Positions 61,499-64,000 of a stretch of 64,000 nucleotides of DNA are shown here, one piece after another. The notes under the pieces were generated by a model, which had not been told where the DNA came from, ran no database searches, and was given only the letters and a program-made list of their open reading frames with translations. The position numbers and the translations under genes are program-made. The DNA lies in NCBI GenBank assembly GCA_020073605.1, contig JAIQEW010000002.1, positions 1-64,000 on the forward strand. The letters are read 5' to 3'. This stretch comes from Terriglobia bacterium. GTDB taxonomy: Bacteria > Acidobacteriota > Terriglobia > Acidiferrales > UBA7541. The number at the start of each line of letters is the position of its first letter. The first letter of the stretch is position 1.

Positions 61499-63207
61499 TC
61501 TTGTTTCTTCTTGAACTTGCTTCGAGAAGGCAACGGCTGCGCGCGGTTCAGATACCACTGCTGCGCCACGCCCACCACGTTGCTCGCGAAGTAGTAGAGG
61601 TTCAGCCCGCTCGAAAGATTGAAGAAAATGAAGCCGAGCATCAGCGGCATCAGCATCATCATCTTCTGCTGAGCCGGATCGACGGTCGCGGGCGTCGGCG
61701 TCATTTTCGTCATCAGATACGTGGTGATCACCATCGCAATCGGCAGGATGTAGTACGGGTCCTTCGCCGAGAGGTCGTGAATCCACAGAATCCAGGGGGC
61801 GTGGCGCAGCTCGATGGCTCCGGAAAGCGTGCGGTAAAAGCCGATCAGAATGGGAATCTGCACGACCATCGGAAGGCAGCTCCCGACCGGGTTGATCCCT
61901 TCCCGCGAATAAACGGCCATCACCTCTTCGTTCATCTTTTTCTTGCGCGGATCGCGCATCGAATACTTCTTGTAGCGATCCTGGATGGACTTGATCTCCG
62001 GCGCCACCGACTGCATCTTCCTCGCCGAGCGGAAGGTCCACAGGCGGATGGGAAACAGCACCATCGTGAGCGCGAGCGTGAATACGACGATCGACCATCC
62101 GTAGTTCGGCACGTAGCGGTGCATCCATTGCAGGACGAGCAGCAGCGGCTTCGCGATTACGCCGAACCATCCGAACTGCACCAGCTCCTCGAGCGACGGC
62201 CGCACCTTGCCGAGCAGCGCCAGGTCCTTCGGCCCCACGTACACGCGCACCTTCAGAGTTTCCGGGTGCGCCGCGCCGGCAGCCATCTCCGCTTCGGGCT
62301 CGCTCGAGGTCTGGCTGTCGGTCGTGACGTTGTGATACTGCGTCCAGTGCCAGAGCGACATGTCGGTGCCGTCGGGAATGAACGCCGCGGTGAAAAACTG
62401 GTCCTCGATGCCGGTGAACACCATTGGGCCGGCCAGTTGCGCCGGCTGGCTCTGATTGCCGGAGACGCCGAGCTTCTTGTATTGCAGCAGGCTCAGGCTG
62501 TCGCCCTGCTTGTAGAAGACGTTGACGAGCTGCGAGGCCTTGTAAACGGCCTTGTCGCCGAATCCGCCGCGCCAGGCAATGGCGGGAGCAAGCGGCTTGC
62601 CGTCGAGCGTGGCCGAAACCTCGATCGAAACCTCGTAGTCCTCTTTGAATTTCAGTTTCTTCGTGACGTCGAGATGGCCATCGCTCCAGTGGAACGTTAC
62701 TTCGGCCGGGGCGGTGAGATCTCCACCGGCGGGTGTGACGTCGTAGAGTCCCGCATTGGCCTGTTCCTGCAACTGCGCGTCGGCAAGCGCCAGCGACATC
62801 GGCCAGCCGAGCTGCCTGGAGGAATCGGCGTTGACGAGATCGAGCGGATGGGGCGGCTTCTGGTCGTCAAGATGCTTCTTCAGCTTCCAGCTTCGCACCA
62901 CGCCGCCGCGATTTGAGAGCTCGACGCGATAGAGCGAGCTTTCCACCACGATGGTTTTTTCAGCGGAAGCCTCGACCACGACGATCTTGGCGGGGGCGGC
63001 CGCGGTAGCGGCGACCGGTTGTCCTGAGCTCGGGCCAGAAGCTTGCGCGGGGCCTGCGGTTTGCGCCGTGGATGTCTGCGACGCGGGTTGGCCAGCCTTT
63101 TGGGGTGGCGGGGCAGGAGGCTGGAAGAAACGCAGCCAGACAACCGTGATCACGATTACCAACGCGACGAAAACGATGCCGCGTACTGTGTCGGACATTT
63201 CTTTCAC
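61495..63207 (-). CDS. yidC: Membrane protein insertase YidC
   Basis: YidC (Oxa1 family) inserts inner-membrane proteins. The 570-residue Gram-negative type has an N-terminal anchor (GIVFVALVIVITVVWLRFF), a low-complexity linker, a large periplasmic beta-domain (YRVELSNRGGVVRSWKLKKH...DYEVSIEVSATLDG), and the conserved core: NYGWSIVVFTLALTMVLFPI, MQSVAPEIKSIQDRYKK, MAVYSREGINPVGSCLPMVVQIPILIGFYRTL and FNLSSGLNLYYFASNVVGVAQQ. The GTG start overlaps the yidD stop (GTGA). An ATG three codons in is an alternative. Confidence 0.96.
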   Translation of the reverse strand: MKEMSDTVRGIVFVALVIVITVVWLRFFQPPAPPPQKAGQPASQTSTAQTAGPAQASGPSSGQPVAATAAAPAKIVVVEASAEKTIVVESSLYRVELSNRGGVVRSWKLKKHLDDQKPPHPLDLVNADSSRQLGWPMSLALADAQLQEQANAGLYDVTPAGGDLTAPAEVTFHWSDGHLDVTKKLKFKEDYEVSIEVSATLDGKPLAPAIAWRGGFGDKAVYKASQLVNVFYKQGDSLSLLQYKKLGVSGNQSQPAQLAGPMVFTGIEDQFFTAAFIPDGTDMSLWHWTQYHNVTTDSQTSSEPEAEMAAGAAHPETLKVRVYVGPKDLALLGKVRPSLEELVQFGWFGVIAKPLLLVLQWMHRYVPNYGWSIVVFTLALTMVLFPIRLWTFRSARKMQSVAPEIKSIQDRYKKYSMRDPRKKKMNEEVMAVYSREGINPVGSCLPMVVQIPILIGFYRTLSGAIELRHAPWILWIHDLSAKDPYYILPIAMVITTYLMTKMTPTPATVDPAQQKMMMLMPLMLGFIFFNLSSGLNLYYFASNVVGVAQQWYLNRAQPLPSRSKFKKKQE

Positions 63208-63473
63208 TGCGCCTCACCATGAGTCCGCCCGAGGCGGACGAAGGGTTCACCCGGCAGCATTTCCGGCACGAGATCGACTCCGCCGCGCGTAAATGGATGG
63301 CAGCGCAGCAGCCGCTTTGCGGCGAGAAGGAGGCCGTGCCGCGCGCCATGCCGTGCGATCGCTTCCTGCGCGTAATTCGAGCACGAGGGATAGAACTTGC
63401 ACGTGCCCCCGAAAAACGGCGAAAGGAACACGATGTAGAAACGGACGAAGGCGAGCAGCAGCGCCGCAGGCAG
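63204..63473 (-). CDS. yidD: Membrane protein insertion efficiency factor YidD
   Basis: A short protein (about 89 residues) with the YidD signature: FVRFYIVFLSPFFGGTCKFYPSCSNYAQEAI (three conserved Cys region), and LLLAAKRLLRCHPFTRGGVDLVPE. It assists YidC-dependent insertion. No ATG, GTG or TTG start fits well. The CTG at 63473 is the closest match to family N-termini, and a rare ATT further upstream inside rnpA is possible. The start is therefore uncertain, and translation may depend on coupling to rnpA. It overlaps yidC by 4 nt. Confidence 0.88.
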   Translation of the reverse strand: MPAALLLAFVRFYIVFLSPFFGGTCKFYPSCSNYAQEAIARHGARHGLLLAAKRLLRCHPFTRGGVDLVPEMLPGEPFVRLGRTHGEAQ

Positions 63474-63490
63474 CGATCTCGACCGGGAAA

Positions 63491-63904
63491 CTACGTGGCC
63501 GGCTTCTCGCGGGGAAGCAGCTTCAGCAATTCCTGCGTGAGCGCTGAAAATTCCGCCGTGGCCGCCGAGCTGCGCGGATGAATCACGATGTCCCATCCCG
63601 GGGCGATCTCCTGTCGGTGCAGTCTGACAATTTCGCGGAGCCGGCGGCGTATGCGGTTGCGCCGGACCGCGCTGCCCAGCGCCTTTTTGATGCTCCAGCC
63701 GAACCGGCTGAGACCGAGGCTATTGGGGCGAACGAAAATTGTGAACTCGCGGCCCGCCCGCCGCCGGCCGTCGCGATACACCGCGTCGTATTCGGCGCGG
63801 CGCACCAGGCGGCAGTCGCGGGGAAATCCGAGCCCCGGCGCATCAGACGCGCGTGAGACTGTGGCGTCCTTTCTTGCGGCGTTGCGCAAGGACCTTGCGT
63901 CCAC
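63491..63904 (-). CDS. rnpA: Ribonuclease P protein component
   Basis: RnpA binds the RNase P RNA that matures tRNA 5' ends. The family region is [53 protein letters not shown] (the RNR signature), and [12 protein letters not shown]. The only usable starts, GTG at 63904 and TTG at 63889 (the latter with AAGG nearby), both lie inside rpmH, so the genes overlap by 47-62 nt. The N-terminal about 30 residues before [10 protein letters not shown] are unlike usual RnpA. Confidence 0.93.
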   Translation of the reverse strand: MDARSLRNAARKDATVSRASDAPGLGFPRDCRLVRRAEYDAVYRDGRRRAGREFTIFVRPNSLGLSRFGWSIKKALGSAVRRNRIRRRLREIVRLHRQEIAPGWDIVIHPRSSAATAEFSALTQELLKLLPREKPAT

Positions 63905-63983
63905 CCGGGTTCTTCATGCGTGCGCGGAAGCCGTGTTTCTTGTGACGGCGGCGCACATGCGGCTGAAAGGTGCGTTTCGGCAA
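63843..63983 (-). CDS. rpmH: Ribosomal protein bL34
   Basis: A 46-residue protein starting at a TTG with AGGAG 9 nt upstream: [20 protein letters not shown], then [20 protein letters not shown], ending LTRV. It is a complete bL34, a basic protein of the large subunit. It is the first gene of the rpmH-rnpA-yidD-yidC-jag operon. dnaA commonly lies on the other side of its promoter, which would be beyond the window edge. Confidence 0.96.
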   Translation of the reverse strand: MPKRTFQPHVRRRHKKHGFRARMKNPGGRKVLAQRRKKGRHSLTRV

Positions 63984-64000
63984 CGATCTATCTCCTCTGC

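Noticed and set aside
1..64000. Insertion sequences, prophage, toxin-antitoxin or defence genes
   Set aside because: No transposase, integrase, phage structural, restriction, Cas or toxin-antitoxin protein pattern was found among the plausible coding frames on either strand.

Overview
The window looks like one end of a high-GC (roughly 60-65%) diderm bacterial contig, most likely from Acidobacteriota. This placement is inference. It rests on outer-membrane genes (lpxC, glmU), many secreted TPR, carboxypeptidase-regulatory-like and multiheme proteins, a bactofilin, the style of the dispersed hairpin repeats, and the origin-type clusters rsmG-parS-parA-parB and rpmH-rnpA-yidD-yidC-jag. No marker search was possible.

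Layout. (1) 1-3570 is a mosaic of broken genes: a chorismate mutase piece, a GH42 beta-galactosidase piece, an acetolactate-synthase-like piece without its N-terminal domain, an intact small HMA-like protein, a hairpin repeat, and a copper P-type ATPase that stops before its phosphorylation motif. It joins abruptly onto a purE that lacks its C-terminus, so this part is probably a contig-end assembly artefact or a heavily rearranged locus. (2) 3.57-24 kb is dominated by de novo purine synthesis on the minus strand (purE, purD, purN, purM, purF, purL, purQ), with lepB embedded in the purL-purF-lepB-purM run. Between them lie the partition locus (rsmG, two parS, parA, parB, bactofilin), tyrS, a low-GC frameshifted TPR gene, and a chrB / DUF1259 / octaheme cytochrome group. 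(3) 24-34 kb holds envelope and metabolic genes: a glycine-rich secreted protein, glmU, a zinc-ribbon/pilin-like membrane protein, lpxC, lipA, a secreted one-heme protein and malic enzyme. (4) 34-57 kb is mostly accessory. It includes an APC permease/PIG-L deacetylase/NTF2-like operon, PilZ, tRNA-Leu, a remnant urate-oxidase-type membrane gene, a Rieske oxygenase, coupled DUF2339 and M48-TPR genes, an MDR reductase, a CAAX-type protease and a P450. (5) 57-64 kb carries a PAS-SpoIIE phosphatase, selD, a YdjM-like protein, a phosphoesterase, and the chain rpmH-rnpA-yidD-yidC-jag, whose genes overlap or nearly touch from end to end. In many bacteria dnaA/oriC lies just upstream of rpmH, that is, just beyond the right edge here.

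No rRNA, CRISPR array, transposase or prophage was seen. Several families of short hairpin repeats recur in the intergenic gaps. I found no convincing wholly new defence or mobile system. The best leads are the chimeric left end, the out-of-phase parA/parB overlap, the ChrB/DUF1259/octaheme group, the APC-PIG-L operon and the DUF2339-M48 pair.
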